From: Typha latifolia
Lineage: Eukaryota > Streptophyta > Magnoliopsida > Poales > Typhaceae
Direction of reading: 5' to 3'
Length of the DNA stretch: 64,000 bases
Assembly: GCA_019914945.1 (NCBI GenBank)
Contig: CM034105.1
Span: 11,904,001-11,968,000 of the forward strand
Position numbers and translations under genes: made by a program. Each line of letters begins with the position of its first letter. The first letter of the stretch is position 1. The notes beneath the pieces are model-generated. The model was not told where the DNA came from and searched no databases. It saw only the letters and a list, made by a program, of their open reading frames with translations. Shown piece after piece: positions 14,060-27,475 of this stretch.

Positions 14060-16000
14060 TATATCTATTGAAATAACACTAGTAATAAGTTCAATATATC
14101 CAGTAGTATTATACAATCCTAGATTGCCGTACTGATGAGATGAGGAAGATCAATTATTATATTTTCTATTTACCATTCAAAAAAGAACATAGAAAAGATT
14201 AATAGTGCATTGAAGATAGCCAGAGCCTGAGACCACGAACACCCAGAGTATTGAGCACAGGTGGTATTAAATAAACCATCAATATATATATGTCAACTAA
14301 ATGCATTACAAGAAAAGACCAATTAAAGATTTATATTTGAGATAGCAGAGAAATATGCATAGTTTGTGCTTATATTCATCTAACTATAGCTCTGGATTCT
14401 CTCAGCAATGATATTAAAAATAGAAGATATTGCCCTTCATTGCATTGCTGGTGAGTGCTATTTGACTTCATTATGGTGGGAATTTAAGTAGTATTGCAGA
14501 GAGTACTGCAAGCATCAAGATATCCATAAGATTTTTGGGCATCTTCTTCCTTTAATCATGGTCAATATACTCCCTATCCTGCCAAAGGTTAAGAATGTCA
14601 AAAGAATACAATAAAGATAGGGAAAGAAAGCATCTACCTCCCATACTCTGAACCAAGAGGGCAAGCCTTATCTAAACAACTTGTTCAACAGTGAGTTTTC
14701 TGCAAATGCATGGCGAAAACATTAGGAAGCCTTTTGCATTCTACCTTCAGAAGTTCTTTATCCATAGCAGAACCCTACGTATATAGAGGAAGTGGTCCCA
14801 AGAATAGCACAAGAATATATTCTCTATGGAGAAGATCAGATGGAAAAAAAGAGAGTATAAGCTACTTTCTGAAAGTATAAATACATAGTGAAGCAAGCAT
14901 TAGCATCCAAACAGAGAACAAATATACTGGAAGAGAGGTCTTACATATAGATAAGAGTTTCTTTGGTAGCCAAGGATGACTTGCCTATCTCCATTTGAGG
15001 TTTTCAATCACCTGGAAGCTTCATGTGGATTAGTAGGCAGTCTCCTTGGCTAGTCTGAGTGGCTCTTATCCCTCATGCTAGACATAAATCTCTTCTTATT
15101 TTCAAGCATCTGGCTTACAGCTTCGCATAGATATAGTGGCAGATGATTACATAAACAGCATGAAGATCAATTTTTCATGCGAGTCCATGTGTCGTAGCTT
15201 ATCAACTGTGACAATATTGATCAAACAGATCAAATTAGGCATGACTCATTGATGTTTGCATGTTCTCATGCCAATTGCAGTATTCATTGAGAGGTTTGTG
15301 CATATTCCATGTGTTCTCTCTCTGATTGATGATCTAATGTGCAATATTACAATGCATTTGTTGATCAGAGTATGATATTCAATTGAACTTCTGGTTTTCA
15401 TGATTTTGCATTAGCATAGAGGAAAGTTCTTTGGCGACATGGTAAAACTCTATTAGGTTACATTTGTGAAAATATGCCAAATAATAAATGTGTTCTAGGC
15501 AATACACCTATTACTTGAACTTTGTATAACGCACAACAGTGCCACATAAATAATTAATTGTAGTATTTTCACACTCTCTCTCTCCATCATCAATCAGACT
15601 TAGAGGATGATATTTGCCAGTATTATTTAATCCAATATTGACTTTGACTACTTTTTGAAGTGTTTGTCTATTATTCACAATCATCTGAGCCGGATCAACT
15701 AGCAAATAGAGAAAGAAATCAAGAATGACAAAACCTGAAGTAGATTATAACATAATATGAGACCACAATTATCTATTTCTAAAGAATGAAAACACCGGCT
15801 GCAATAATAATGGGCAATTCTGAAAAAAAGAAAAACTGATGGAGAAATTCAGACATAAACAAAAAATCTAGTTTTGCACCATCTTATTATTTTCTGATCC
15901 TTTAAATTATCTATTACTTTTTCAAGCTTTCAAGAGGTGAATATAGACTGAAATAAAAGATATTTCGAGGATGCTTGACTGACACACTTGTTTATCACAA
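14060..16000 (-). repeat. RR-linked repeat unit, block A copy 1 (14945-15080)
   Basis: This stretch matches 28147-29880 and, in part, 44390-45370. Its best-conserved part, 14945-15080, reads on the minus strand as an exon-like segment of the pattern GIRATQTSQGDCLL ... GKSSLATKETLI, with stops. The first bases (14060-14120) match the NAC 3'-flank at 49270-49340, so the NAC/RR duplications reach this far left. The product is unrecognised. No intact frame remains. Confidence 0.55.
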
Positions 16001-19000
16001 ACAAAAAAAACCAGAATAGAAGTCACTTTTGTTGGGTGCAACCTCAGCTGATCAATCTTCATACTTACTATCCCAAACGTTCATTTCCTTGGCGATTAAA
16101 ATTTACTGATACATGCGTCTAAACCTTTTGTCATCCAATGCATTCATCATCTCACTGATCAGTAATTAAGTAATGCATGCGTATAACACAATTATTGGTG
16201 AATATATTTAATTATTTATGACAAAAGGCTCAAAAGATGATGACTAAATTTTCCTGAAAACTTAGTTGTGTTGAATTTTCAACCAATTAACCTGTTCAAA
16301 ATCAGAACTTATTAACCATAATAGGTGGGAAATTTCTGTAATCAAATCAACTGTGGGAAACTCAACCAAGGTAACACCTGTTAGATTGTTAAGATTGGAT
16401 TAATCTAGTTAGAACACATGATGTTGAAACCTTGAAATACTTGATACAAACATTGGAGAATAATAGCAAGTTCAACTAGGCATTTAGTTCATTGAGAAAG
16501 AGAAATTTGGTGGACCCAGTACTGTAGGCTTGGTTGAGAGAACATTTTCTCATTGTACTCCTTTCCATGGTACAATTCTTCAATCAGAACTCATCCAATT
16601 AATTATATTGTGTCATTTAATTCAATTAGCAGATCTTTTCCATTTGAAATGAATGGCCTTGTACAATATTGATTTGTTTTGTGGAAGATAATAATTCCCA
16701 GCTAGTCTACTGTGAGAAATGATTAAAAGAACCAAGCAATCTACTCAAATGTGTTTGCAATGATGATTAGTTTCCATGCACGGGGGAAAAGACACTCAGC
16801 AATAACAAACTAAATGGAAACTCGACCATGATAAGTTGAAAAAAAGGGAAACCTCAAATGATTCCTTTTAAGTCTGTGTCATGGAGAACTCCTTTATTGC
16901 ATTTACCATGTTATTTATAAACTTATAATTTCTTCATATCTCACCTCATTCGCCCTTGTCTAGCAAGCACAACGTATAACTTCATGGTACTTTAACCAAA
17001 ATTTGCCAAAGATTGGATTTAACCCTTATAATCAGCACCACCTAGCCTAATTTTGTTTCTAGCTCATAGATAAAGACAGCTCCTTCTCTGACCATAAGGT
17101 ACAATAAGGAAGAATTGATGAGAAAAACGCCTATATAGCCTATGGAAGCAGACAGATAAATTTCCACAGCTACATGAAGGGCTGTGAGAGGGGAAGAGCT
17201 GGTGCAATGGAATCTTATGTCTAAATTTCCAATCCACCAAACAATCTAGTAAATCTTAAACTTGCCCTCCTATGAAGGAGACCATCTTCTTGGTTGAAGT
17301 TACCTAAGAGGACTTTTTAAGTTTCATATCAAGACTCCAAAGGACAAAAGTACAAAACATATAAATCAGTGCAGAAGCATACTAGAATGACTAAAACAAA
17401 TTGTTCAACTCACAATAGGTATTTAGTGGCAAAAAAAAGTTTGAAAAGATGACACTAAAGAATTGCTTTTAACTAAGAAGCCTAATAATAATAACTGTGG
17501 TAGGAATTGGTTGCCTACCTCATTACTAGGTGGTAGCCCGCTTGCTTAAATGAGTGAAGCATGAATTACTAGGAAGCCAGATGAAAGTGAAGAACAAATA
17601 CAGTGGCTTAATTGAATGTGAGTGATAATATGATATCACAAAATTGGTCAATTGACATGAAAGAATGCATTTACTGATTCTCCATCTTGTAAAGTAAGAA
17701 AAAGAACTCGGCTTACAAATAGAGTTTACATATTGTTCTTTGATTCTACTATGTTTCTTTTACAAAAAACTCTCATCTCAGGATCTTCAAAATTAGTATC
17801 ATATTTTCTTTAGGTCTCCCTTAGCATACTAGTGTTGAATAAGTATCTCTTCTTATGGTCTATATCTCTTATTCATTATTCCACATTACTTTATAAAAGT
17901 AGTATTTGGCTATTTCCTTGAATGACATGCTGACAATCAAAAGACATATTCTCAACATGCACAATTTAAACTGCCAAGTAGAAAGTGGTGGCAAACATTA
18001 TATTCTTAGGAATGATGCTACAATGGAAGAAAGCTTCAAAGACCAATATCTTTAACAAATCCTACGGCCATCTCATGGATACGATCTTCATGAGTCTATG
18101 AGACCTGCAGTTGCTTTCCCTTTAAACAAGTCAATATTCTCCCATGATACTAAAAGAGGAAAATGGTTATAACAGAGGAAAAAAGAAAATTCCCCAGTGC
18201 CTCTGAGACCATGGCATTGGTAGGCCTTACACAATACAGAAAAAGCAACCAACTTGCACAACTAATGTGCTATACCAGAATATCAGTGGACAGAAAGGAT
18301 AATTCTGTGTCTATATGTCTCTTCCTAACTCCCTCTTCCCTCGGGAGTGAACAGATCTATAGCAATACTGCAAGCAAAGTTGACTCCAGAAGAGAAGGAC
18401 ATGAACCAAATAATATATTCTAAACGGAGGGGGCAATGCCCAAAGATCTGAGATAGTGAACAATATCAGAATATAATGAGGCAAATTGGCATGGTCCATA
18501 GAAAAGGTAAATCTGTTCTCTTCTTCCCACTATAAAAAAAAAGTTGAAGCAAGCATTTGAAGCTAATTTCAAGGCAGGTAGAGATGAGGATAAGTCTTAC
18601 ATGGTAATAAGAGTCTATCTTTGATAGCCAAAGATGACTTGCCTGTAACCTCTTGGGGCTTTCGATAGTTAGAAAGCTCCATGTGGTCAAATAGGAAGTC
18701 TCCTTGGCTAATCTGGGAGGCCCCTATATCCCATGGTAGACTAAGATCTCTTCATTATCAAATGAACAAATTTACTCATAAGACCTCCACAAGGATAGGG
18801 TGGAAAGGTAGATAAGAAACTACACACATTAATGTTTATTGACAATATAAATAAGGCGAGGAGGATCAAAACCTTAACTAGGAACAATTAACATCTTGAC
18901 ATGTTTTACAACAAATTTGTAATTAATTCTTTATGGTATTCATAGTTGATTAATCTAGTTTTTGTACTTTCTAGTTACTTTTGGGAACTACAGTCAATAT

Positions 19001-19310
19001 TCCAGGAAACTACCTGGATGAACTCCTTTGGTAGTATAAGTGGCACACCCGAAACCCATCCATAATAATACATACATAGCTGAACAACATGAGGAAGTAG
19101 GAAAACAATTCCCAAGTAAAAAAGAGTGAAAGAGAACCAGAATAATAAAAATAATAAATAAAGCCATATGGGAGACACTAATATGCATAAACTAGAGTCA
19201 TCCTATTCTCCCTAGTTGTGTTACTGGAAGAATATGAGCTGGAGATATAGCAATTAACTCAATAGCACACTTCACATAAACTGATTAGCTTTAAGAAGCT
19301 CTCAAATCTA
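16001..19310 (-). repeat. tandem repeat unit with block B copy 1 (18590-18750)
   Basis: This is a roughly 3.4-kb unit repeated in the next segment. Shared landmarks include 16850-16920 versus 20275-20340 and 24085-24150, and 17260-17330 versus 20670-20740. 18590-18750 encodes on the minus strand the block-B exon-like segment GASQISQGDFLFDHMELSN followed by GKSSLAIKDRLL and a GTAAG donor. This copy is the most open of the seven A/B blocks. No known domain is recognised. Confidence 0.5.
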
Positions 19311-19314
19311 TGGA

Positions 19315-20072
19315 TGCCCAAAATCGGCCGATCCAGATCGTGATCGACCATAACCGATTCCGATCTAGATCCGAAACTATCCTAGACTAGTTTTAGTTTG
19401 GGATTGGCTAATTTCGGCCGTATCGGCTAGATCGGTCAAACTCAAACATATTGGACGAAACTTAGCTAAAACTAAATTTTTTAAAATTTCAGTTTGCATC
19501 TTAAATATATCTAACATATAATTGGTGTTCTCAACTGTTTTCTTTTTGATTTTCTAGTTTTTACCCTCTATCTCTCACACGTTCCTCCCACTCCTCACAC
19601 TTCACCGAACTCATCCCTTGACCGATTTGGTGAGTCCCTCTAGCTACTCCCCACTCTAGTAAACTCGGATAAGTATTTTTTTTTCTTATTTCTCTTCTTT
19701 CATTCTCACTCGGTCTTTAACTTTTCTTTTCTTACTGCTATAGAACAATAGTAAAGAGCGATATTTGTCTTTTACTGTTGTTCTATAGTAGTAGTTTACG
19801 AGTATAAAAGTTTGTCAAATTCAAATTGGAATTCGTCATAATTTTTTAGTGAGTTTTTTTCTTTAATTTTTATGCTTTATACCTAACTCATGTTTATTTT
19901 ATTATTTTTCTTTTTTTTCTAAATTTTTAGAAAATTTTCTGCATTTTTAAATAATATTTAAAACTTTACGTAACTAAAAATAATCTCACCTGATACGGAC
20001 AGCTGATACGACAGATACCTATCATTTTTTCTAACGGCAGATCTCGATCTCGATACCGAATTTTGAAACCTT
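19315..20072. mobile_element. MITE-like element with imperfect terminal repeats
   Basis: The left end (CCCAAAATCGGCCGATCC, then ATCGTGATCG) is an imperfect inverted match to the right end, whose reverse complement starts GGTTTCAAAATTCGGTATCG. Related partial copies lie at about 22750-23325 and 45470-45605. They share CACACTTCACxxAxCTxAT, TAAACTxGGxTxAGT and TGATACGACxGAT-like words. No transposase is present. It is a non-autonomous DNA element of uncertain superfamily. Confidence 0.5.
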
Positions 20073-22640
20073 AGATTTAGATGCAGAACACATTGAGTGT
20101 CAGCAATTTGTCAGCATTGTACATGCCAATTGGCAATAGAACATGTTGGTACTGTGCCTTGAACTGTGTCTACACCTTGTCAACACGGATTGTCTCAGAG
20201 CACAGTAACCCAAACACTCAACAATAATGAACCAAACAAGAAAGATATTATTGTAATTAAGAAAAGAAACTGAAATCTCATGTGATCCCTTTAAATCCGT
20301 GCCGTGGAGAACCCTATATTCACCATGTTAGTTCTACTCTCTTCATATCACACCTTATTTAGTTTTCTCTTGCATGCAACTCTTGACCATCTTTATGGTA
20401 CTCAAATCATAATGTGCATTAGATTGGATTATCCCTTATGATATGGGTCATCCAACAAAAGTTTTGATTCATGATGACACCCACAATTTGTTCTCTGATT
20501 AATAGATGAAGACTTCACATTCTTCTCTGACAACAAAAAAGGTGCAATATGTAAAACTAAAACCTACAGCATATCAAAGCATATACATGAATTCACAAGG
20601 TATTGTGATGCAAACAGAGAACAATGCTACAATATTATGTACAAAAATCTTACCAGCAAGATAAGCCTAATCCCAGCCTTCCTATGAATGAACTTTCTTG
20701 GTGGAAGCTAGCCAAAAGGATTGCTGAAGCCTGAAGATTAACATCAAGTTTTGTAGGACCAAAGTAGAAAACAATTAAAAGGAGAAAGGAGAACAGAAAA
20801 ATGGCAGTACAAAAGATTGCAACTTTAACAAAGTTGAACCTTTACACTGGTACTTGAAGAGAAAAAAGGAAACTGATGAATTGATCCTAATATAACAATC
20901 TGAAGAGATTTATGGCTTACCAGTTCTATAAGTATGATCCATTTACTTGTATAATTGAAATGAAATCAAAACAGCAGCTGAAATAATTGATAAATACAGC
21001 CTATCAATCATTTCGATTGTGATTGACAGTCAAGAATTGGCCAGTGACACGAAAGAAAGCATTTGCAAATATTTTATCTTATAAGATTATAGGAAAGAAT
21101 TCAGGTTCTTTACTTTTATCTAGATTTTACGTACTGTTTCGTGACTGACGTTTTGCCTAAAACGTTTTTCTAAATCAGGACATTGAAAAACATTATCACA
21201 TTATCTTTAGATCTTAATATATTAATCTCTGAATTAATATCCCCTCATATCCAACTATTATTCCACATCTAAGATTCTACATCTAAAAGTAGTATTTGTA
21301 CTACTTAGATGGAAAGCTGACACTAAAAAGTAACCTCAATGTGCCTCAGAAACAGCTGAGCTGCATATATGAGAAACAAAACTCCTTTCTTGGTGAAGAG
21401 TTAGGAAATGGTGCTTATATGGAACAACTTTTCATATAACATAAAGCTTCACAAATCCTTCTATAACCATCTTGTGGTGACAATATTTAAAATTCACAAG
21501 ACTAATCTTTAGATTTCACAAAACTTTGAGCATCTTTCCCTTTAAAAGATCATTATTCTCCCATATTACCAAAAGAGGAAAATTTGAAAGCAAGGAAATA
21601 GCTAAGTTTTTGTCCTCCTGTGCTTTTATAACCATCACCCTAGAAAGCCTTAGAGGGCAAAAATAATGCAACCAACTTGTCTTATCAGTGTGTTACAACT
21701 GGATTAATGTTATATAACTCCTCTGCCTCTACAACAATAATACTTTAAGTAGAGTTGATCCACTGAGCAATCATCCTTGGATGCAAAACAAGAATATATT
21801 CTGAATAAAGGAGGTGGCCAGGGATACAAATAATAAGAATCTGACAAGGCAAATCGATGTGGGTCAAAATAAAGAGAAAAGCAAATCTGGTTTCTCTTTT
21901 GATGCACTATAAATACATACTAAAGCAAGCACACCAAGCTAATGTCAAGACCAGTTGAGCAAAAGAGAAATCTTACATGGTAATAAGAGGTTTCCTTTGA
22001 TAGCCAAGGATGATTTGCCTGTAACCTCGTATAGGTTTTCAACAGCTTAAAAGCTCCATGCAGTTTCACAGGCAGTCTCGTTGGCTAATCTGAGAGGCCC
22101 CTATTTCCCATGTTAGACTAAGATCTCTTTTTGTACTTGATTGTCACATAATTCCATGGCAATGCCACCAAATGGAAGGGTAGAAAGGTATGTTTCTGAA
22201 TGCTATGGAAAGGAATAGGCAATTAACATTTAGATTTATTTCAAAAAACTAAGCTTTTAATGTAAAAAACCTCTTGTCATCTTTCTACATGACAATGATC
22301 ATTTAACAATTTGTTTATGTTTGCAAAATTATCTAATATTCTCATGTGTTTCATTACGGACTCGTAGGTTGGTTTAAATTGATCTGTTACTTGGTATGTG
22401 TTTTCCATGCAATAAACACAGATTAATTTTCATTATCAGTCTCAATCCTGGGATAAATTACTTTTATAGTTTTTTTATTGCTCTCAGGTTATCTCACTGC
22501 TCAAGCTATAGCAGGCCATATAGAGTTCAAAAATTACCTTTAGCAATAACAGAACACAAAGGGATAATACGACGTTGTATGCATGAGCGGAAGAGCTATT
22601 AGGAAATTTTGATGCAAGATTTAGATAAAAATTAGAAAAA
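20073..22640 (-). repeat. tandem repeat unit with block B copy 2 (21975-22130)
   Basis: This is the second ~3.4-kb unit, homologous to 16001-19310. The block-B segment at 21975-22130 reads on the minus strand as LTWEIGASQISQRDCL, then, after stops, RGYRQIILGYQRKPL. It is more decayed than copy 1. Nothing else in the unit is recognised. Confidence 0.5.
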
Positions 22641-22749
22641 AAAAACTCTAGCCATTTTCTATTCTACAGAATATTGGTTGCAAATCTTTTCTGTTTCACT
22701 AACAAGATACTTAATAGTTCATAAAATTATTGCATTTCCTTTTATTTTG

Positions 22750-23325
22750 TATATATTTCTAAAGCAAAAAAAAAAATCCCAACTCTCTCATTTGACCTGG
22801 GGGACATCAAGCAACCTTCTTTTTAAGTTTTCATCTTTCTTGCTCTCTCTCTCTCTCACACACACACATACATACTTTTTTCATCCTTCACACTTCACTA
22901 AGCTTATATGGCGAGCTACTCTGACAACTCTGCATTCTGATAAACTAGGGTGAGTGTTTTCTGTTTTCTATTTATATTCTCTCTATCTTTTTCTCTCCCT
23001 CTCTTATTATTGCAGAACAACGGAAGAGATATTCCTCTTCATCTTACTTCTGCAGCAATAATTTACTTGCATAAAAATTTATCAGATTCAGCTCGAAATT
23101 TATCAAAATTTGAGTTAGTGAGTATATTTTTTAGTTTTTCGGCTTCATATATGAGTAATTTCTATTTTGTCTTTTTTTTTGTCACTTTTCCTAAATTCTT
23201 AGATATTTTGCTGCATTTTTAAATAATTTTAGAATTTCACATAATAAAAAAATAGTATGATATCTTATCGACCGATAATTGTCATTTTTCCGACGGCCAG
23301 TCCTAATCCTTATATTTGAAACCTT
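22750..23325. mobile_element. second, 5'-truncated copy of the 19315 MITE family
   Basis: It aligns by eye with the right three quarters of 19315-20072. The order is CT/CA microsatellite, CACACTTCACTAAGC, TAAACTAGGGTGAGTG, a T-rich tract, and a terminus ending TTTGAAACCTTG. The left terminus is missing or too diverged. Confidence 0.5.
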
Positions 23326-23329
23326 GTCT

Positions 23330-24600
23330 AATGGTAACATTTAGTTATTGAAAAAGATGTTCTTCACCATGTGACCCTTATTTGGAAATAATAGTAGATT
23401 ATTGCACAATCTCATGAAAGCATATAATGAACAAAAGCATTCATGATCATGACTCATTTACCCTAATAAGATTACAACAACACCATCACTTAGGATCAAT
23501 CTCCAACCAACTAGCATGTCCAAACTTAGAAGTCATGAAATGAAATCACAATTGGTAGGAAGTTCATGTAATCAGGTTGGATTATAGTAAACCCAAATAT
23601 AAGTAAGAGAGCTTGGATCCTTCTGAGATGGTACTTTGTTAAAGGTGCACCAGTCTAATTAGAACATTTGACCTTGAAACTATAAAATTTAAGTATACAT
23701 TGGATATACTTGTTCTACTAGGCATTCAGTTCTTAAAAGGACAAATTTAGAAAACCCCAACATTGTGGCATCGGTTGAAAGATCCCGACATAAAATATAT
23801 ACTACCTTCACAAGTGACAAGACAAATGGTTTTTATACTTCCCAGCTAAATTTTTGTTATGCTTAAAAGAACCTAAAAGTCTAAAAGGGTTCATAAAATT
23901 CTCACCAATAAGTTCGATGATTTGGTCCAGATTTTCATGGATGAATAAGAGCCAAGAGAGAGCTCAATGTTAATAAACTAAATGGGGAAGTTTTTACTAT
24001 GACCAAGGAAAAGAGAAACAAGAAATAAGAGAGACCTCAACTATAATAAACTAAATGGGAGGAGTTGTTTACTATGAGCAAGGAAAGGAGAAATCTCAAG
24101 TGATTCCTTTAATTCCATGCTGTGGTGAGACCTATATTTCATTCATCATGTTACATCTTAATGTACTTCAACAGTTTAACCACTATTTGGAGAAGGATTT
24201 ATCCTTTAAAATTAGGGTCATCTAGCTTAGGTGTCGGATCACATTAATATCCTCAATTTCTTCTCTGTTTTACAGATGGAGATTAATATTCTTCCTTCAC
24301 AAATGGGAAGTAAAGTATCAATAATGAAGTGTTGATGTGTAAAACTAAGGCTTACACCCGATGGAAGCATATAGAAGAAGTTACAGAGAATTGGGACACA
24401 AAGGAGATTAGATGAATCTATCAAAGCTTTACCTTATGCTCTCATATGTGTGCCCTTTTAAGCTAATTGTTCCTATCGAACATTGACTTAGTTTCATGAA
24501 ATGAGGTAATTTTCAGAAAATCTGTTCCATGATTAACAACTGAACAATTACTCATGATGTTAAGAAGGAAAAAATGAAATAATTCTCATATTCACCAAAA
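23330..24600 (-). repeat. third, partial copy of the tandem repeat unit
   Basis: 24085-24150 (TGATTCCTTTAATTCCATGC, then CATGTTACAT) corresponds to 16850-16920 and 20275-20340. No block A or B was found in this copy. The stretch leads directly into the RR fragment at 24608. No coding sequence is recognised. Confidence 0.45.
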
Positions 24601-24607
24601 ATCTTAC

Positions 24608-25126
24608 AAATATCAGGAAGAACCCTTTGAGGCCAAGAAGATCCAGAAGCTTGAATGCCTACATGTCTGGCATGTAGACATCACTGATAACCTGATCAAG
24701 TCTGTCCTTGGTGTCCCTCAACAGTCTCAAGGGCGTGATTGCCTGACCGGTTGTTGTACCTGAAAGAACACATAAAACGAATTAGTCCTCGGATCAAAAT
24801 CCTTATCTTAAACCCACCCAAAAAATAGGAAGAACAAAAAAAAAATCCAACTTTTCTTCCGATTTTACTCCAATGTACAACAGAAAATGGGAGAGATCAA
24901 AAGAACATAACTTATACAAAATAAAAAAAAACCAGAGGGGAAAATAAGCTCTTTTTAGTGAGGAAAAAACTATGGTGATGAGCAACAAAAGATAGACCCA
25001 AAGGCCTAATCATTTGATTTGAAAAAAAAAATTAGCGGAAGAAAGAAGAGAAGAAGACCATAATATTGGCATCGAATCAGGAGAGTCACCAAAATTGAGG
25101 CAAGTAGGATCATCATCCACGGCCAT
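24608..25126 (-). pseudogene. type-B-like response-regulator receiver fragment 1
   Basis: Minus strand. A start at 25126 gives MAVDDDPTCLNFGDS; AVDDDPTCL is the acidic-pocket motif of plant type-B response regulators. The second exon (24759 down to 24608, after TTTCAG and before GTAAG) reads TTGQAITPLRLL, then DRLDQVISDVYMPDM with the phospho-acceptor Asp in VISD, then a stop, then AFKLLDLLGL. The in-frame TAG and the lack of the rest of exon 1 and of the C-terminal helices show it is broken. It lies head-to-head with the NAC relic at 25363. In the family, receivers take phosphate from His-phosphotransfer proteins in cytokinin signalling. Confidence 0.7.
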
Positions 25127-25224
25127 CCTGGGGGACGCGTATCTCCCCTCCGATTTGGGAATTTCTCACCTTTTTCCGACTCCCATTGCGAATTTCTATT
25201 TACCGAAAATACTATAATGCCCTT

Positions 25225-25230
25225 TATATA
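25225..25230 (+). promoter_or_regulatory. TATA-like box of NAC relic 1
   Basis: CCCTTTATATACAAAAGATC aligns with CCCTTTATATATAACAGACC of the intact copies. It is followed by CTCAC repeats and the conserved CACTCCTCTTCAGAG leader. It lies 99 bases from the divergent RR start at 25126. Confidence 0.45.
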
Positions 25231-25362
25231 CAAAAGATCATTCTCCCGCCTCGCCTCACCTCACCTCAGCTAACGCACTCCTCTTCAGAGTTGAGAGTAC
25301 TTGGTTTCTTCTTCGTCTTCTTCCAACCGCCAACCGTAAACTGCAAAACCCTACCTTCCACA

Positions 25363-26452
25363 ATGCGCTGAGGAAGACCACCATCGCTTGACGCCCTCCT
25401 CCCTTGCGGAACCCCACCGACCAGGAGCTCATCGACGGTTATCTCAAGAATTGGGTCCGGGAGGTTCCCCTTTCTTGCAGCGACGCCATCGTAGGCGCCG
25501 AGGTCTACTCGACCGAGCCGTGGAATCTTGTCGGCGAGGACGAAGAAACGGGCTACTTCTTGTCGCACCGAACCCTCCAGAATCAGAAGTCCGGCTACAC
25601 GAGCCGCCGCGCGGGTTCCGGGACTTGGTATGCGGAGAAGAAGAATATGCTTTCGTTTTGAGGAGGATGGCGATAGACATAAGAGGAAGAGGAAGAAGAG
25701 CACCGGGTGGGTCATGTACGAATACGAGCTTCCTGCCACTTCTCTAAGATCGATCTCTTCTCTTCTTTTCTGCAATGTTAGTATTGAATTGTCAATAATT
25801 AATTGGATAATGTATGCGTGCAGTGTGAAGAACCCGTCCTGTGTTTGTTCAAGAAGAGCGCGCAGGCGATCTCCTCTAGGAAGAAACATGCGGCCGCGGA
25901 AGCAAACGCTACTTTCCCGTCGACTTCTGGCTATGTTGGGTTGGCAACTTCTACATCGGATTCCTACGCTATCGCCGACTTCGCCAGTCCGATTTGTCTT
26001 TCCATCGCCCGGGAGGAGTGCGGCACGGCATGCGCCATACCAATGACGCCGGTGCCGGCGACTCCTCCGTCCGACAACGAAGCCTGGAAGCCCATTTCTC
26101 CTTCGTCATCGGGCTTCATCACGGACTGCTGCATGCTGGCGCCGAATCCGATGCCGTCGACTTCTACGCCGCCGGAGATGGACGCCACCGACTCCATGAA
26201 TCTGACATGTCCTTACACGGCGAGACCGCACGACGACGACTTCAACTTCGACTCGAACTCGAGGCATCGGAGTTTGCGGAGTTTCTGAACAGCACCTTGA
26301 TGGAGGACGCCGCCGAGTCGACTTGGAACCCGGCGGCCTCGGTAGGCGACGAGATCACCAATGTGATGATTGATCCCTTCGGGTCCGAGTTCGACATCTC
26401 TAATTTAATCCACGGGGCGTGGAATTGGTATGTAGGTGTGGCAGATTTGTAA
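25363..26452 (+). pseudogene. NAC-like relic 1, broken
   Basis: It is homologous to the intact NAC genes, with several defects. The third codon after the ATG is a stop (ATGCGCTGA). Bases coding FRFN are missing before PTDQELIDGYLKNWVREVPLSC. A ~45-base deletion fuses YAEKKN directly to MLSF. In exon 2 the frame switches within the acidic region, which is present about once (ASEFAEFLNSTLMEDAAE). The last frame runs IDPFGSEFDISNLIH to a stop at 26452. That C-terminal peptide corresponds to sequence lying beyond the stop in the intact copies, so this relic keeps an older gene ending. Confidence 0.8.
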
Positions 26453-26995
26453 TGTATATAAATGCTTAAATAACACTTACACTTACTATTTTGTCAGTTA
26501 TTATTATTTTTTGCCTCAAATAATCTGCATTATTTCGTTATGTTTTGGTGTATTATTTAGTACCAATCCACTTAGTCTAATTAATAGGAATTTAATCTTA
26601 CCTCCTGATTAACAACACAACAGTGCTTACCTATGGGACTTGATGCCATACATCTCTATATGATTATTTGGACGTACGTTCTAGGGTTTGAATCAATGAG
26701 AAGTAGGTTTTATACGTTGGTCTTTTAATCTCCTAAGGGATTTTGTCGTTATATTAATTTGTCTTGTTAACTTGACTTCAAACTGTAGAGAAAAGAATTT
26801 GCTAACAGGATACTACCAAGTTAATTGATAATAAAAGTTTCTCTATCAAAATTAAAGCATTGAAGCCACCGTTCACTTCAAAAATAATAAAAATTCTTAT
26901 TTCAAAATACAATATTTTATTCTAGAATAACAACTAAATATTAAAATAATCATATTCTAAAAATATAAACACTATTTATCAAAAATAACAACTAA
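26453..26995. other. AT-rich NAC 3' flank
   Basis: No gene is present. The sequence resembles the 3' flank of other NAC copies, for example TTTTAATCTCCTAAGGGATTTTGT versus 34830-34860. It then becomes AT-rich simple sequence up to the inverted NAC fragments. Confidence 0.45.
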
Positions 26996-26997
26996 AC

Positions 26998-27475
26998 ATG
27001 TCGTGCCACACTCCTAGGCAACGGAAAGACAAGGCAGATTAGCGATATCGGCGGTGTGTCGAAATCCAAGGAAGTACAAGCCGGATGGGCGAAGTCGGAG
27101 ATGGCATAGGAGTCCGATGTAGAAGTTGGCAAGCCAACGTAGGCAAAAGTCAATGGGTAGTACCGCTAGCCGCTGTGACCGCCTATATCTTTCGGCTATA
27201 GATCGCCTGCACGTGCTTCTTGATCAAACATAGGACGGGTTCTTCACACTATAAGCATACATTGCCAATTATTTATTAAGAATTCAACAATATCACTGTA
27301 GAAAAGAAAAGAAGAGATCGATCGATCAAGGGGCGAGGTTTAAAAGATTTGATATATACCAGCTGGATAGAGGCGTTGATATGGACGATCCGACTCGTAC
27401 ATGACCCAGCCGCTGCTCTTCTTCCTCTTCCTCAGGTTTGTCGCCATCTTCCTCGCAAAGATGGCATCAGATCTG
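26998..27475 (-). pseudogene. NAC-like relic 2b, truncated, inverted
   Basis: Minus strand. Exon-1 tail ARKMATNLRKRKKSSGWVMYES is followed by the intron and by exon-2 sequence down to GVWHDMF-like remains near 26998. The NAC N-terminal half is absent. Upstream on the minus strand it is joined in the same frame to exon-2 sequence of relic 2a (FVIGPHHGLRHADTRSDA), making an exon2/exon1 chimera at about 27462. Confidence 0.65.

Noticed and set aside
25266..25889. 207-codon minus-strand frame over NAC relic 1
   Set aside because: It is antisense to a clear NAC relic and shows no protein family features.
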